A stretch of 64,000 nt of DNA from the NCBI GenBank assembly GCA_963989385.1, contig OZ022508.1:52553087-52617086 (forward strand), given 5' to 3'. Below, one piece after another: positions 44,335-55,283 of the stretch (positions are counted from its first letter, which is position 1; each line of letters opens with the position of its first letter). A program made the translations under genes and the position numbers. The notes under the pieces were generated by a model that did not search any database, was not told where the DNA came from, and worked only from the letters and a program-made list of their open reading frames with translations. The DNA is from Ctena decussata. Taxonomy: Eukaryota; Mollusca; Bivalvia; Lucinida; Lucinidae.

Positions 44335-44522
44335 GAGTCACGACACGAGAAAACCAACAAAGTGGTTACGCGCCTAGCGAAGACTCAGATCAGCCTAGGG
44401 TCTACGCTACCTCCGTGCGGTCGCCGAAGATTCTGATCAGTCTGGGCGGATGCCCAGGCTGATCTGAGTCTGCACTGGGTGCACAACCACTTTGTTGGTT
44501 TTCTCGTGTCGTGTCGCAGCTC
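44335..44522. mobile_element. MITE family 1 copy, internally deleted
   Basis: GAGTCACGACACGAGAAAAC at the left and GTTTTCTCGTGTCGTGTCGC at the right. At 188 bp it is about 48 bp shorter than full copies. Confidence 0.85.
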
Positions 44523-44548
44523 AAATAGCCTGTGTTCCAAAAGAAAAT

Positions 44549-44944
44549 ATACCAAACAAAAAAAGAAACGCACACAGTGATATTTTGGCATTTTATTGGA
44601 AATTAAAACAATTAAAAAAATTATATAGTGTTAGAAGTAGACAATCGGACAGTTTAACCCGAAAATTTCGTCTAGGTGTGTCCATTCAGTACTTTGTGAC
44701 GCATCTCTGAACAAGGCAGGGGTCAGTTTTCATTGTCACAGTCTTCAATAAGGGGCATTGTCAACGATTTCATTAATGCTTATTTTTCATGCATATGGAA
44801 GGTAAAGATACTCCATTACGTCATGATAAAGTTTGAGCAAGATTTGATCAGGAATATGGATTTTTAGACATTTTCTTATCATGCTATATAAGGTAAATTA
44901 AACGGGAAAATTCTACTGTGTTCGTTTCTTTTTTTGTTTGGTAT
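44549..44944. mobile_element. MITE with about 28-bp TIRs, TA flanks
   Basis: ACCAAACAAAAAAAGAAACG and CGTTTCTTTTTTTGTTTGGT are exact inverses. TA dinucleotides adjoin both ends, as in Tc1/mariner-type insertions. 396 bp and non-coding. It lies about 25 bp from the family 1 MITE. Confidence 0.85.
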
Positions 44945-45059
44945 ATACTCACGAACCAAATAAGAAAATCAGCTGTGTCTCAGGTCCTAAAAGTCCGATC
45001 ATTATGTCATAAAGCGCAGTTACCTCGCAGTAAGTCAATACCAAATGCAATTATTATAT

Positions 45060-45139
45060 GATGGATGGATGGATGACTTGTGATTTTACGTCCTTTTCAA
45101 CAATATTTCAATCATATTAGGACGATTGGATGGTGAAAC
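45060..45139 (-). repeat. SINE 3'-body copy interrupted by the next element
   Basis: GACTTGTGATTTTACGTCCT and CAACAATATTTCAATCATAT are the inverse of the 41.7-kb body. It stops abruptly at 45139, where the TIR element begins. Confidence 0.6.
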
Positions 45140-46200
45140 TGTCAGAGAGTAGCTTTTCCCCCCTAGTAGTTTTTCCCCCCGGAAAAATGACTATGATTTT
45201 TCCATAGTAGAATTTCCCACCGGAAAAATGGCTATATAGCAGAATTTCCCCCCGGAAATATGACTATTTCCCTGGGGAAAATCTACTATATGTGTTTTTG
45301 TATAGCCGTTTTTCCCCTCTATAGTGGATTTTCCCCCTGGTAACTATGATTGAAGGAAAAGACGCTACATAGTGGAATTTGCTCCTTCTCCAATTATAAT
45401 CGTGAGGTTCATAACCGAAACAGAAATACGAGATCTGTCCGTAAAATGTCGATGGATAACAGATGCTCAAACCGCATGCATGTGTTTATCAGTCTGTCTT
45501 ATTTTTGTGTTTAGGAAAATGGGCAGGCATTTTGTTTTTCCATGTTAGCCAAAAAACAGCGAGTATGGGTGTACCTGGTTGTGTGCATGAATTTGTATAA
45601 TTTTGTGTTTGTACAAGCGTTCATCTGTGCGTGTGCGCAGCGGAGTGGGGCGACTAGTGTTCGCCTTTCATGCAGGAGTCGTGGGCTCGACTCCCATCGG
45701 GACACACGGCCGATTATTATTTTCAATGTAATAAACTCCCTAATAAATCAAACATGACTGGACAAAGCACCCGTTTGTACATATTCCTTTAAGCTTGCAT
45801 GCGTATGTGTATTTAATATAACTATCTGCGATGGGAAGAAATAACACCTTTTTCGTTCCTTTAATTAGTAATTATTGATTATTATAAAAATATGGTTGCT
45901 AAATTTGCATATTGATTTTTTGGAAATAATCACGTTTATTACCTCCGTTGAAGTACTGATACATTTCTTATGTGATTAATTCTGTAAAATGTGCCTGTTC
46001 CATTCCTTTCCGTTTCGTTCCGTTCCGCAAAATAGAAACAGCTATACCAAATTCACTTATTTCCAATTTCCCGGTGGGGGAAAAAGGGCTATGGGGGAAA
46101 AGTGGCTCTATGAGGCCCGGGCAATCCACTATATAGTCGTTCTTCCTATAGCCATTTTTTCCGGGGGGGGGGGGGAAGGGGGAAAAACCACTCTCTGACA
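45140..46200. mobile_element. 1.06-kb element with TGTCAGAGAGT TIRs and T5C6/G6A5 arms
   Basis: The left end is TGTCAGAGAGTAGCTTTTCC; the right end is ...GGAAAAACCACTCTCTGACA. Both arms contain repeated TTTTTCCCCC..GGAAAAATGACTATA motifs. A tRNA-like box A/box B segment lies inside at 45638-45708. Non-autonomous. Confidence 0.75.
45638..45708 (+). mobile_element. tRNA-like SINE head
   Basis: CAGCGGAGTGGGGCGACTAG is followed at tRNA spacing by GTGGGCTCGACTCCCATC (box B-like), with CTTTCATGCAGGAG in the anticodon position. The acceptor ends do not pair, so it is not a functional tRNA. Confidence 0.5.
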
Positions 46201-47009
46201 AAAACTACTCCTTCAGTTTTTCGGATGAGACTTTAAACCAAGGTGCGTCTCCGTGTGCCCAATGTGTTGGTGTGTTGGTGGGACGTTACGCCCGATTTCA
46301 CTTACTCACGCCATTCAAATTTTTTAAGCACACCTGTATGTCTTTCTGTACGGAACGCTGAACTTGTACATTGAGATAGTTCATCAGATATGTTTTGCTT
46401 TTGAAAATTTAGTGGTGAAATATACAAGTTTATGTTTGCTTCTTAGGTAATGTTGGGGTATACTCTCTTCTCGCTCTGTTGGGTTTCTTGCACTGCGTTT
46501 CGGCAAGATTTAAGAACGTGGTGAGAGTGTACTTATCCTGTCAAATATTAAGGTTTCTGCTGAAAGTATTTTTTAAGGTGAGTGGGTGCGCCTTTATTTT
46601 GTACCATTTTTACAAAGGGAAGTGACTTTTGTGACTTCCTGTTTGCATCAGTGGGCTGGGAGGGCATTTATGTTTTTCCCACCATTTATCTTCCCCTAAG
46701 GGTGTACCCATTCAACTTGATAATTCGAAGTTTTCAATAACTGAGTCATTGCACTTAAGATGAATCCATATTTTGAGAACTTGTATGAAAAAGCAAACGT
46801 TGACAAATACACTATCAACTTTGAGTTATAACGTTTAGAGTGATCAGGTAAATATTGATATTGAGTTAACGTTTTGTATTTTTTGTCTGTACATATGTTT
46901 GTTTGTATTGTGTTGTATGTAATGTACATGTACTCTTCATTATTGGAGGAAATAAAAATTATATACATTTTTACAACGGGGAACAACTTTCCTGAATTCC
47001 TGGGCCCAA
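46201..47009. other. Non-coding stretch; no gene seen
   Basis: The start (TTTTTCGGATGAGACTTTAA and GTGTGCCCAATGTGTTGG) looks like another SINE body. The remainder is unremarkable. Confidence 0.45.
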
Positions 47010-47239
47010 GGTTATAAAACTTTTTTTCGTGCTCAACTCAGCAGAGCATGAAATTTTCTAAGCTGATAAATATGAAAATGCCAACTAATGTTGGCATTTT
47101 CATATTCATTAGCAGAGAAAATGATTTCATACTCAGCTAAATTGAGCAGGAAAATAACTGTGTTTATCAGTAACTTGCAGTTTATATGCAGGTAAAATTG
47201 CATGCTCAGCTGAGTTGAGCATGGAAATGTTTTATAACC
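47010..47239. mobile_element. MITE with GGTTATAAAAC TIRs
   Basis: GGTTATAAAAC...GCTCAACTCAGC at the left and GCTGAGTTGAGC...GTTTTATAACC at the right pair over about 40 bp. The centre is a perfect hairpin, ATGAAAATGCCAAC TAAT GTTGGCATTTTCAT. Confidence 0.85.
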
Positions 47240-47724
47240 TGTGGGCCTGGGCCTAGTTGTTCAAAATAAACAACGTTGTAAGTTTCTGAGACGTTAATAT
47301 TAAATTTTCAAAGATTCATAAAAACGATGCCATTTTTCCCCCAAAAAATGCAAAAGCACCTTACATTTTTTTCGGCAAACTATTACCATATTTGAGTACT
47401 GTAAGACGTAAATGACTTCGTTCTTAACTCTTGTTTGTTTCTGTAGACAAAAACTGCTTCTATCATAAAATGGGGCAAAAAGAACTTTGGCTGGCATAAG
47501 AGCCGGAGAAAGACAACACAAAACAAGATATTGGATTTACAAGCCTTTCATCTTTATAGTGTATTGTACTGGCAAATCAGCCTGGCATATTTGCGATTTG
47601 TTCTTGCAGCTGTTCTTGCAGCTGGCAATACTTGAATCCGAATTCCCTGTCCCTGAAAAAAAAGATGTATATATAAGGGTCGAGTCAAGTATCAACGGAG
47701 AGCGGGAAAATTCGGATATACCAT

Positions 47725-47792
47725 TGCAAACAGTGAAAATCCAGATGAGACGGCTCATAATGAGCCGTCACATCAGGATTTTCACTGTTTGC
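47725..47792. repeat. Hairpin family H copy
   Basis: GCAAACAGTGAAAATCC...GAGACGGCTCATAATGAGCC...GGATTTTCACTGTTTGC; a long near-perfect palindrome. The equivalent in the duplicate (50572-50624) has lost its central stem. Confidence 0.9.
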
Positions 47793-47831
47793 TTAGTTAA
47801 TTTTGTTTTAATTCCAAACAACTGACATATA

Positions 47832-48843
47832 CTATGCACAGTAAATATAGCATTTTTTTGTATGTGTCAGATCCACCATATTAGGATTTTATTGTCACTT
47901 TACTGCATAAAGATAGAAAGGCCGATCATTCGAGAAGGACTGGCAGGTAAGAGATTCAAGATTGTTCCATTGTAGCGTCTGAACTACCGTGACGTCAGTT
48001 TTTATGACCATTGTATCTGAAGGACATTTTTGATCATGTACAAAAGCCAAAACCATAATGAGGTGGCTGGTTTGCTGGTAAAATAAAGGAAACCGCTCTA
48101 GAACATTTGAAAATGCTACCAGTATGAGGTTTACGAAGTTCGAAAATTTGACGTTTTCCCTTGTTTTTACGTTATCGTCTAAAAACGTTGTTTCTAATCG
48201 GTAGTTCTTGAATCCCTTTCCAGTGTATGATTGTTTGGTATCTACCAATGTGATAACGTAAACAATTCAGAACGAAAATTCTTCCCGGTTACTGAGCATA
48301 AGTCAAAAGTCTCAGACTAACGTCATCAATTTCTCACAGTGACGTTACATTTCAATGAAGAAACTTCACAGTTAAATTAATCATGGTGTGACCTTTCCTT
48401 TTAGCCTATTGGTTTTTCTCGGGCTTTGATTCTGTATTGAACTGAAGCACCCGTGAATAATTGCACATTGGACCGAATTATAACGTTTTAACGTCAATTG
48501 TGCATGCTCAGATTCGTCAGTTGTTAAGCTTAACCATATCTTTCACACATTCAATAGCTTTGACAAGAAAACTGGGCATGAAAATGATGAGAAAGACCGT
48601 ACAAAAAATCACATGCTTGTTATTTTAATGTTGCTGTTCAATGGGTGCGAATTTCGGCTAATGACCCCTTCTGCGCTTATCGCTTTTCCCCAATATCGTT
48701 TTTGAAGATGGCTTCTGTAATCCCATCGTATCTTAAGCCCCAAATACGGTTCCTTTCAATGCAAGTTAATCTCGCTGAATGTTGCACTTCAGTAATAAGA
48801 AAAATTGTAAAATATAAAAATTTGCTAAATATATTTTGCTTAG
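47832..48843. mobile_element. About 1-kb insertion with imperfect TIRs and TATA flanks
   Basis: Defined by comparison with the empty duplicate at about 50660, where CTGACATATA continues directly into the sequence ending ACAATGTCACTGTCC. The ends CTATGCACAGTAAATATAGC and GCTAAATATATTTTGCTTAG are imperfect inverses. TATA borders both sides. No transposase frame seen. Confidence 0.7.
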
Positions 48844-49128
48844 TATATATAGGAAACAATGTCACTGTCCGAATTTACCTGCTGTCCGAATTTACCCGAC
48901 TAGTAAAAAAAGAAAAGTACAATGACTCCACCCAGTGGTCACAGAATGTAGAAACAACGCTGAGTGCCTTGTGAGAAGATGGCAAATCATTTTGTGGGCA
49001 AAACTTTAAAAGGTTCTTACTGTCAGATGACAGAATTTACATCTGCCAAATTCAATAAAAACTGTTTAGTCCAACCTATATCATATCGATATTCAAAGGC
49101 TAGAGGGTAGTGTAGATCAAGATAGAAT

Positions 49129-49143
49129 GGCTCATGATGAGCC
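49129..49143. repeat. Small palindrome with a compensating change in its duplicate
   Basis: GGCTCATGATGAGCC here corresponds to GACTCATGATGAGTC at 52764-52778 in the duplicated segment: G to A on one arm and C to T at the paired base. Confidence 0.85.
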
Positions 49144-49387
49144 GCCTCGTTTGGATCTGCTCTGTTTGCAAATTCAGATATTTTCGTTTTGGGCGCTTTA
49201 AGAGTAAACGGTTTGAACGTTGTTCAGCCACTGTACAGTGAGGAGGGGTGGGGGCTTTGGGGGCTTCAGCCCCGCCATCTGGGCTTCTGTGTTATGTATG
49301 ATATGTGGGCCCCCAGATAATAAGGAGTACCTGATGGCAATTTGAGATACATGTAATTTATCCACGTGGCTAGATTTAAAAAAAAAT

Positions 49388-49453
49388 ATGTTGCGATATC
49401 TCATTAGAATCGCCTCGCCTCGGTGAGGCGATTCTAATAAGATATCACAACAT
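49388..49453. repeat. Hairpin family B copy
   Basis: ATGTTGCGATATCTCATTAG and AATCGCCTCGCC pair with GAGGCGATT and CTAATAAGATATCACAACAT. Near-identical to 53024-53089 and similar in layout to the perfect hairpin at 63610-63676. Confidence 0.9.
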
Positions 49454-49565
49454 CTAATTCAAGGCAAAAAAGACATTGTCAAAAATCCTTATCAAATTGA
49501 TCTCGTATTATGCCATACTCTAAGCGTCTTACACCCCCCGACCCGCCCCCCCGCCCCCCCCCCCT

Positions 49566-50800
49566 GTGGGCCTGGGTCTAGGTGTTCAAAATAAACAATC
49601 GTAAGTTACTGAGACGTTAATGTTAAATTTTCAAACATACATAAAAACGATGCCATTTTCCCCATTAAAATGCAAAAGCACCTCACAATTTTTCGACAAA
49701 CTATTACCATATTTGAGTACTGTAAGATGTAACTGACTTCGTTCTTAAGCTCTTGTTAGTTTCCGTAGCCAAAAAAAAAATGCTTCTAGGATAAAATGGG
49801 GTCTGATCATAAAAGAACTTTGGCCAGCAATAAAATGGGGTCTAAGAGCCGAAGAAAGACAACACAAAACAAGATATTGGGTTTACAAGTCTTTCATCTT
49901 TTGACAAATAGTGTATTGTATTGGCAAATCAGGGGTTAGTAACAAGAACATTTCGTTAGTTGTCTGTTTACGAAGGCTTTACGAAGAGAATAACGAATGG
50001 TTGACGAAGACATAACGAAAACGACATGTCATTAACAAGAAGCTTTCGTTATCCCTTCTTTAATAGTTGCTTCGTTTATAGTTAAGTAACGAAGACGCTG
50101 TGTAAATAAATATCCGTGTAGAAGCCGTGCAAATTTCTGCAAAGTTGAAGTAAAATAAAAAGGTTTCGATTTCTTTTTCTTATAAAAAGTCACTTTGCCT
50201 AAGACTTTCAAGCCTCAGACTAGGATGAAAATGACGAATTCAGCAGCATTTTGCTTAACGAAGGCTTAACGACGATCCCAGAGTCGTCGTTAAATTTTGT
50301 TGTCTTTACGAAAATTCGTTAACTCTTCGTTATTCACGAGGGTTACTTGTAAACCAAGAATTTGCTAACGAGGGCTTAACGAAGATTTAACGAACAAGTT
50401 TTGGCCAATGAACTTTCTTGTTACTAGCCCCAGTCTAACATATTCATGACTACTTGTTCTTGCAGCTGGCAATACTTGAATCCGAATTCCCTGTCCCTGA
50501 AAAAAAATGATGTATATATTAGGGCCGAGTCAGGTATCTTCGGACAGCGGGAAAATTTCGGACATACCATTGCAAACAGTGAAAATCCAGATGAGACGGT
50601 CTCATCAGAATTTTCACTGTTTGCTAAGTTAATTTTGTTTTAATTCCAAACAGCTGACATATAAAGAAAACAATGTCACTGTCCAAATTTACCTGTTGTC
50701 CGAATTTTGCCGACTTGACCCTTCTAGTAAAAAAAAGAAAAATGCGATGACTCCATCAAGTGGTCGCAGAATGTAGAAACAACGTTGAGTGCCTGCGTTG
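49566..50800. repeat. Segmental duplication, copy 2 part A
   Basis: Matches 47240-48970 without the 47832-48843 insertion, but contains its own MITE at 49932-50431. Part B of this copy resumes at 52608 after another inserted module. Confidence 0.85.
49932..50431. mobile_element. MITE with GGGGYTAGTAACAAGAA TIRs, AACGAA-rich
   Basis: GGGGTTAGTAACAAGAAC at the left and CTTTCTTGTTACTAGCCCC at the right. The interior is full of TTCGTTA/TAACGAAG words. The duplicate at about 47578-47590 reads GGCAAATCAGCCTGGCATAT without it, giving the empty site. Confidence 0.9.
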
Positions 50801-50812
50801 AGATACTGCAGG

Positions 50813-52603
50813 GGCGTAGCTAGAGGCAATTACACAGTACGCACAATCATGTTTTACTGGCTTGCGCTGTCGAGCGCAGCGCAAGCCAGTATTCAAGTGG
50901 TTTAGTGATACCGAGTTATTTTCGGAAGAAACGATACGTCACGCTTAGTCGGAAAATACCAGGAGAGTGTGTACACAGTGAGTGTGTACTGCAACGATTC
51001 GTTCTAAACTTTTTTGTGCCGCAATTAAGCCAAAGAGATCGGAAAGTTCGTTCCGGTTTGAGACAGCATTTCTTCATTATTTTCTTCACAGACATAACAA
51101 ACAAATCCCTCGTCCGATTTTGTCTATTTTTAACCATATCTGATTTGCCTCATCTGCTAAAACTAACGATGGAAACTTTATTCTATTTTTGAAAGTTCAT
51201 GTACTTTTTTTTTTTTTTTTTTTAATATTTCCGTTAAAAAGCACGTTTTTCTTTTACAAGTGCCTTGAACTTGGCCACATTTCGTTTGCTTTTTATATAC
51301 TGATTGCATAAAAAATGAAACTCTGAATGCAATGCAAAGTATTTGGCATTACATCCTAAGAAAAATACCAGAAATTTGTGTAAGAACCAGTGTTTATATA
51401 TAGCTTAGCGCAAAGCATTAGCTTTTCCAAAAAAAAATCATGCAGCGGCGTCGCGAAAACTAGGCCTTAGGGCATCGCATAATCTGACTAGTCAGAGCAG
51501 CCGGCACACTGTCCAGCGCCGATGCATTCGTTGAATCTGATCAGTCTTTTTCGGCATATATATATATTCTTCATCTTTCATGCTGAGGCTAGACTGATCA
51601 GACTGCGCTTATGCCGGAGTGGACTGATCTGTGTATCAGTGTAAAATCTGAAAAAGCAGAGTTCAAATTTATTGTTTAAATTTAGACACAAGCGCTTTTG
51701 ACGATTTTCTTCCCTTATCACATTTACTGAAAAGAGATAAATTTCATTTGTCGGGAGTTCATGGAAATACGAACGCAACGGGTTCCGTGCTTTGTTGTTC
51801 GTTCCCAAATGGTGTAAAGCAAGTTATTGTCCCAAACAACAGCAACATGCATTTTCTTCTCAGAGTGTCAAAATTTTGTTCCAGTCACTGCCACTGATGC
51901 CACTTAAACCAAAAATGAACTTCAGTAAATATTAATTTATTGTCTTCTTTTGATGCCAAGTTCAGACGTGCCAAGATTCCATAGAAATGGGTTTGAAACA
52001 GTCCTTCCTAAAATTTTGATTCAGACTAAATGTGACTCAATCAACAGCCGTGAAGAAGACTTGAAATAGGTCCATATAGTTATTTTCCTTGAGATATGCC
52101 TATAACGGCCGGCAAAACGTTGGAGAACTGTTGTTTTTTGGTGTTGTTGTTGTTGTTGTTGTTGTGTGTGTGTGTGCGTGTGTGTGTGTGTTTAAATATA
52201 TTTTTCAATTTGTTTTTCAAATAAATTCTACTCTTGTTTTAACCTTACACCCGTGGATAATGCCACCATTCAATAAATTAGAAATTAAATACTTTGCTAA
52301 ATAAAATTTAGCAACAGAAAGTGCACTAACAATCGGGTTCACTTCAATAACAACTCATGAAAATTTCACTGTCTTAGCTGTGCAAGCCTTCCTTTTAAAA
52401 GGAAATTTTATACTCATTAACGACAATAATAGGGAGTTAAGCCGCTAAGATATTTCAAATTTCCGTGTCTGTTGGCAGTAAGTATTTAAATTATGTCCAA
52501 TTAACAACATTTCAGCACAAAAATACGCAGGTGTGTGTTGAAATTTTGTCAATTTGACAAAATTTCAATATGCACCTGCGTATTTGCGTATAGGTAGCTA
52601 CGG
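50813..52603. mobile_element. About 1.8-kb repeated module, copy 1
   Basis: Interrupts duplication copy 2. The ends AGGGGCGTAGCTA and TAGCTACGGCCTT are imperfect inverses. Much of it recurs at 60386-62890 (GTATTCAAGTGGTTTAGTGA, TTTATATATAGC, TCAGAGCAGCCGGCACACTG, TTTGTCGGGAGTTCATGGAA, AAACGTTGGA). Internal hairpins lie at 50862-50895 (CTGGCTTGCGCT / AGCGCAAGCCAG) and 52526-52586. A (GTT)n/(GT)n tract is at about 52138-52191. No transposase frame. Confidence 0.75.
52526..52586. repeat. Hairpin, arms about 29 bp
   Basis: ATACGCAGGTGTGTGTTGAA pairs with TTCAATATGCACCTGCGTAT around TTTTGTCAATTTGACAAAA. Confidence 0.9.
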
Positions 52604-52607
52604 CCTT

Positions 52608-53190
52608 GGATCATAGCAAATCATTCTGAGGGCAAAACTTTAAACGGTTCTTACTCTCAGGTGACAGAATTTACATCTGCGAAATTTCAATAAAAACTGT
52701 TTCGTCCAACCTATATCATATTGATATTCAAAGGCCAGAGGGTAGTGTAGATCAAAATGGGATGACTCATGATGAGTCGACTTGTCTCGATCTGCTCTGT
52801 TTGCAAATTCAACTATTTTCATTTTATGCGTTTTAAGAGTAAACGGTTTGAACGTTGTCCAACCCCGGGTACAGTGGGGAGGGGTGGGGGCTTTCGGGGC
52901 TTCAGCCCCGCCATCTGGGCTTCTGTGTTATGTATAATCTGTGGGCCCCCAGATAATAAGGAGTATCTGATGACAATTTGAGATACATGTAATTTCCATG
53001 TGGCTAAATTAAAAAAAAAAATATGTTGCGATATCTCATTAGAATCGCCTCGCCTCGGTGAGGCGATTCTAATGGGATATCACAACATCTATTTCAAGGC
53101 AAAAAAGACATTGTCAAAAATTCTCATCAAATTGACCTCTAATTATGCCATACTTTAAGCGTCTTACACCCCCCCCCCCCCAATCACCAA
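52608..53190. repeat. Segmental duplication, copy 2 part B
   Basis: Corresponds to 48975-49560, including the hairpin at 53024-53089 and GGCTTCAGCCCCGCCATCTG. Ends at a poly-C run in both copies. Confidence 0.85.
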
Positions 53191-53206
53191 CCAACCAACA
53201 AGCACA

Positions 53207-53650
53207 CATACACCTCGGTACATCTCAGCCCCACCAGTTATCCAGAGCCCCGCCAGTACGTGGTGGTCTGGATCCGGGTCTGTAATGTCTTTAAATACAA
53301 GAACTTTGATTTCAATATCAAGGCATAAAAGTGTACTGATACATATCCCGGGGGAAAAACTCCCGGGGGAGAAACTCAGCTATTTTCATTTTTGCCTCCC
53401 TCCTCAGTAGAGGTCAACTCTTAAAAGAAAGAATTTGCACCTAAATTAGCAAATACTGTCCCTTAGGAGTAGACACCATTCTAGAAGAGTTTTGTCAGCC
53501 GGGGAAGCCTATACTTGAGCCCTAATATGTCATATTTTCAACTACCCACCCTCCCCCACATACACACACACCTAGGCACCTCCCAGCCACACCAGTATTC
53601 CAGAGCCCCACCAGTATGTGGAGGTCTGGATCCGGGCCTGCAACAGTATA
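53207..53650. repeat. Pair of direct repeats about 365 bp apart
   Basis: Copies at about 53207-53285 and 53572-53650 share CCAGAGCCCCRCCAGTAYGT and GGTCTGGATCCGGGYCTG. No coding evidence between them. Confidence 0.8.
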
Positions 53651-54053
53651 GGACGGCTATGACTGCCACCCATCTCGCTAAGTTCGGTCGTAGACAATTT
53701 TTATATTCGCCGTCTCTCCGGAATCAATTCGGCGAAACAATGTGTAAGGTGTAAATGAATGATTTAATTTCCATGATTTATTAATTATCATTATTATTTC
53801 AATCGCATTTCATAAATTCTGTTTTCTATGACAATTTGTCATTACAAATGTTGGAAAACTTATTTTTCTAAATACCAAGAAATTATTGGGTCTTTTCTGC
53901 CGCTGCCTAGGTTCGAGCGTCTGAAGTGAAAAAGCGAAGTTCTGATTGTTCACCGTATTCAGAAAATGCCGAAAAAAAATTAAGTAGACAAAGTTCAATA
54001 GTTACAATTTACAAATGTAGACTTGACGCTAATTTTCTTTGAAGAAATTATTT

Positions 54054-54140
54054 TATCTGATAAGACTGGGCGGATGCCGAGGTTGATTTGAGTCTTCGCT
54101 GGGCGCACATGCCCACTTTGGTTTTGTCTCTTGGCGGCAC
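54054..54140. mobile_element. MITE family 1, right half only
   Basis: AGACTGGGCGGATGCC, TTCGCTGGGCGCACATG and GGCGGCACATTTG correspond to the right half of the family. The left half is absent. Confidence 0.7.
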
Positions 54141-54480
54141 ATTTGGAGCAAATGTCTGAATCTGCCAACGAGTGTCAGGCGTCAAACGGACGTCGTGATA
54201 ACTATAAGCGATTTGAATGGAAGTTCGACTGACGTCCAATTATGGCTACGGCAATTTGACATTAAGACAAAAAACGATCGTTAGTTTTGTCAATACATGT
54301 ACTTTTGCGTATGTTCGTTATGTAGCGTTTCATAAAGAATTTCAGATCTACATCGAAAATTTCAATTCTTAATTCAAACAATGCCTGAACGACGTCGATG
54401 CAAACGTCATGACATTCCTCTGAACCCGATTACTGCAACGATCTATGGCCGCTGGATTGGATTAGTTAAACCGAACTAAC

Positions 54481-54601
54481 CTGGCTTCACTGTTGTATTT
54501 AGAAGACATTCCAGCCAGAACGTAGCCCTCAGGTACCTCAAAGTCTACTGGTTCGGTCACGCCGTTGGCCCATTTAAGCTCGCAGTTCTCCATAACAGAG
54601 G
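54481..54601 (-). CDS. Dermatopontin-like protein, exon 3 visible here
   Basis: Acceptor TTTTTGTCAACAG| and donor GAAGCCAG|GTTAGT bound 121 nt encoding SSVMENCELKWANGVTEPVD, then FEVPEGYVLAGMSSKYNSEA. This matches the third dermatopontin unit (W.N......F..P.G.V..G..S), whose DRxW half should be in a following exon further left. Phase is consistent with exon 2 (one base carried over). The frame is open beyond the donor for a few residues only. The remaining 3' exon was not securely found; a weak candidate starts at 53715. Confidence 0.75.
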
Positions 54602-54927
54602 CTGTTGACAAAAATGACAAATTATATGAGCTGAGCTGTAACACATATAAGATTTATTTATACAAAACCTAAACCGGTGACACCTACATATCTTTCCGCC
54701 ATGTTCTACAAAGGGAAACAGCTTCGACCCTTTGAAACTCCCTCGCTGCTTTCCTCAACAATATAACCTATTCAAAATCAAGTCTACTCATAAAGGGAAG
54801 CATTTGCTCCTTTGGGGCGTAAGATCTTTTCTTTCAGAGTTCATTTTGCCAAGACCGATACTGTTTAACTATCAAGTAGGGTCGAGTCGGGTAACTTCGG
54901 GCGGCAGGCAAATTCGGACATACCATT

Positions 54928-55008
54928 GCAAACAGTGAAAATCCAGATGAGACGGCTCATCAGGATTTTCACTGTTTGAGCCGTCTCATCAGGATTTTCA
55001 CTGTTTGC
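54928..55008. repeat. Hairpin family H copy with a duplicated arm
   Basis: GCAAACAGTGAAAATCC...CTCATCAGGATTTTCACTGTTTGAGCC then again CTCATCAGGATTTTCACTG. The right arm occurs twice in tandem, a possible first step towards arrays like that at 32.4-33.0 kb. Confidence 0.85.
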
Positions 55009-55086
55009 CCAGTTAATTTTGTTTTGATTCCAAACAACTGACATATAAAGGAAATAATTTATCCGCTGTACGAATTTATCTGACTG

Positions 55087-55283
55087 CACCACGCCGGGTA
55101 GGCGGCAATCGAGAACGCTCTTAACAATCGATTAACGCTGCTCAAAAACAGCGTTTTCGATTGCAAAACAGCGTTTTCGATTGCAAATTGTCGCCAATTA
55201 GCAATCGAAAACGCTGTTTTTAACTGTTTTTGATCCGCGTTCATCGACTGCACTAGCGTTTTCGATTACCGCCTCCCGGTGTG
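55087..55283. mobile_element. MITE with CACACCGGGTAGGCGGCAATCG-type TIRs
   Basis: CGCCGGGTAGGCGGCAATCG at the left and CGATTACCGCCTCCCGGTGT at the right, with AACAGCGTTTTCGATTGC repeats inside. A second copy is at 62915-63111. Confidence 0.9.

Larger units (their letters stand above)
47240..49560. repeat. Segmental duplication, copy 1 (parts A and B)
   Basis: Part A (47240-48970) matches 49566-50800. Part B (48975-49560) matches 52608-53190. Shared words include GTTCAAAATAAACAA, AAAACGATGCCATTT, CAGCTGGCAATACTTGAATC, ACAATGTCACTGTCC and GACAGAATTTACATCTGC. Part A here carries an extra insertion of about 1 kb (47832-48843) that copy 2 lacks. Confidence 0.85.

Noticed and set aside
47069..47104. 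Rho-independent-type terminator hairpins
   Set aside because: The many hairpins belong to transposable palindromes in a eukaryotic genome; bacterial termination does not apply.
53641..53715. Final dermatopontin exon (feature-level call)
   Set aside because: Phase fits, but the acceptor is poor, the DRRW motif is not kept and the sequence runs into a direct repeat, so it is mentioned only as a candidate.
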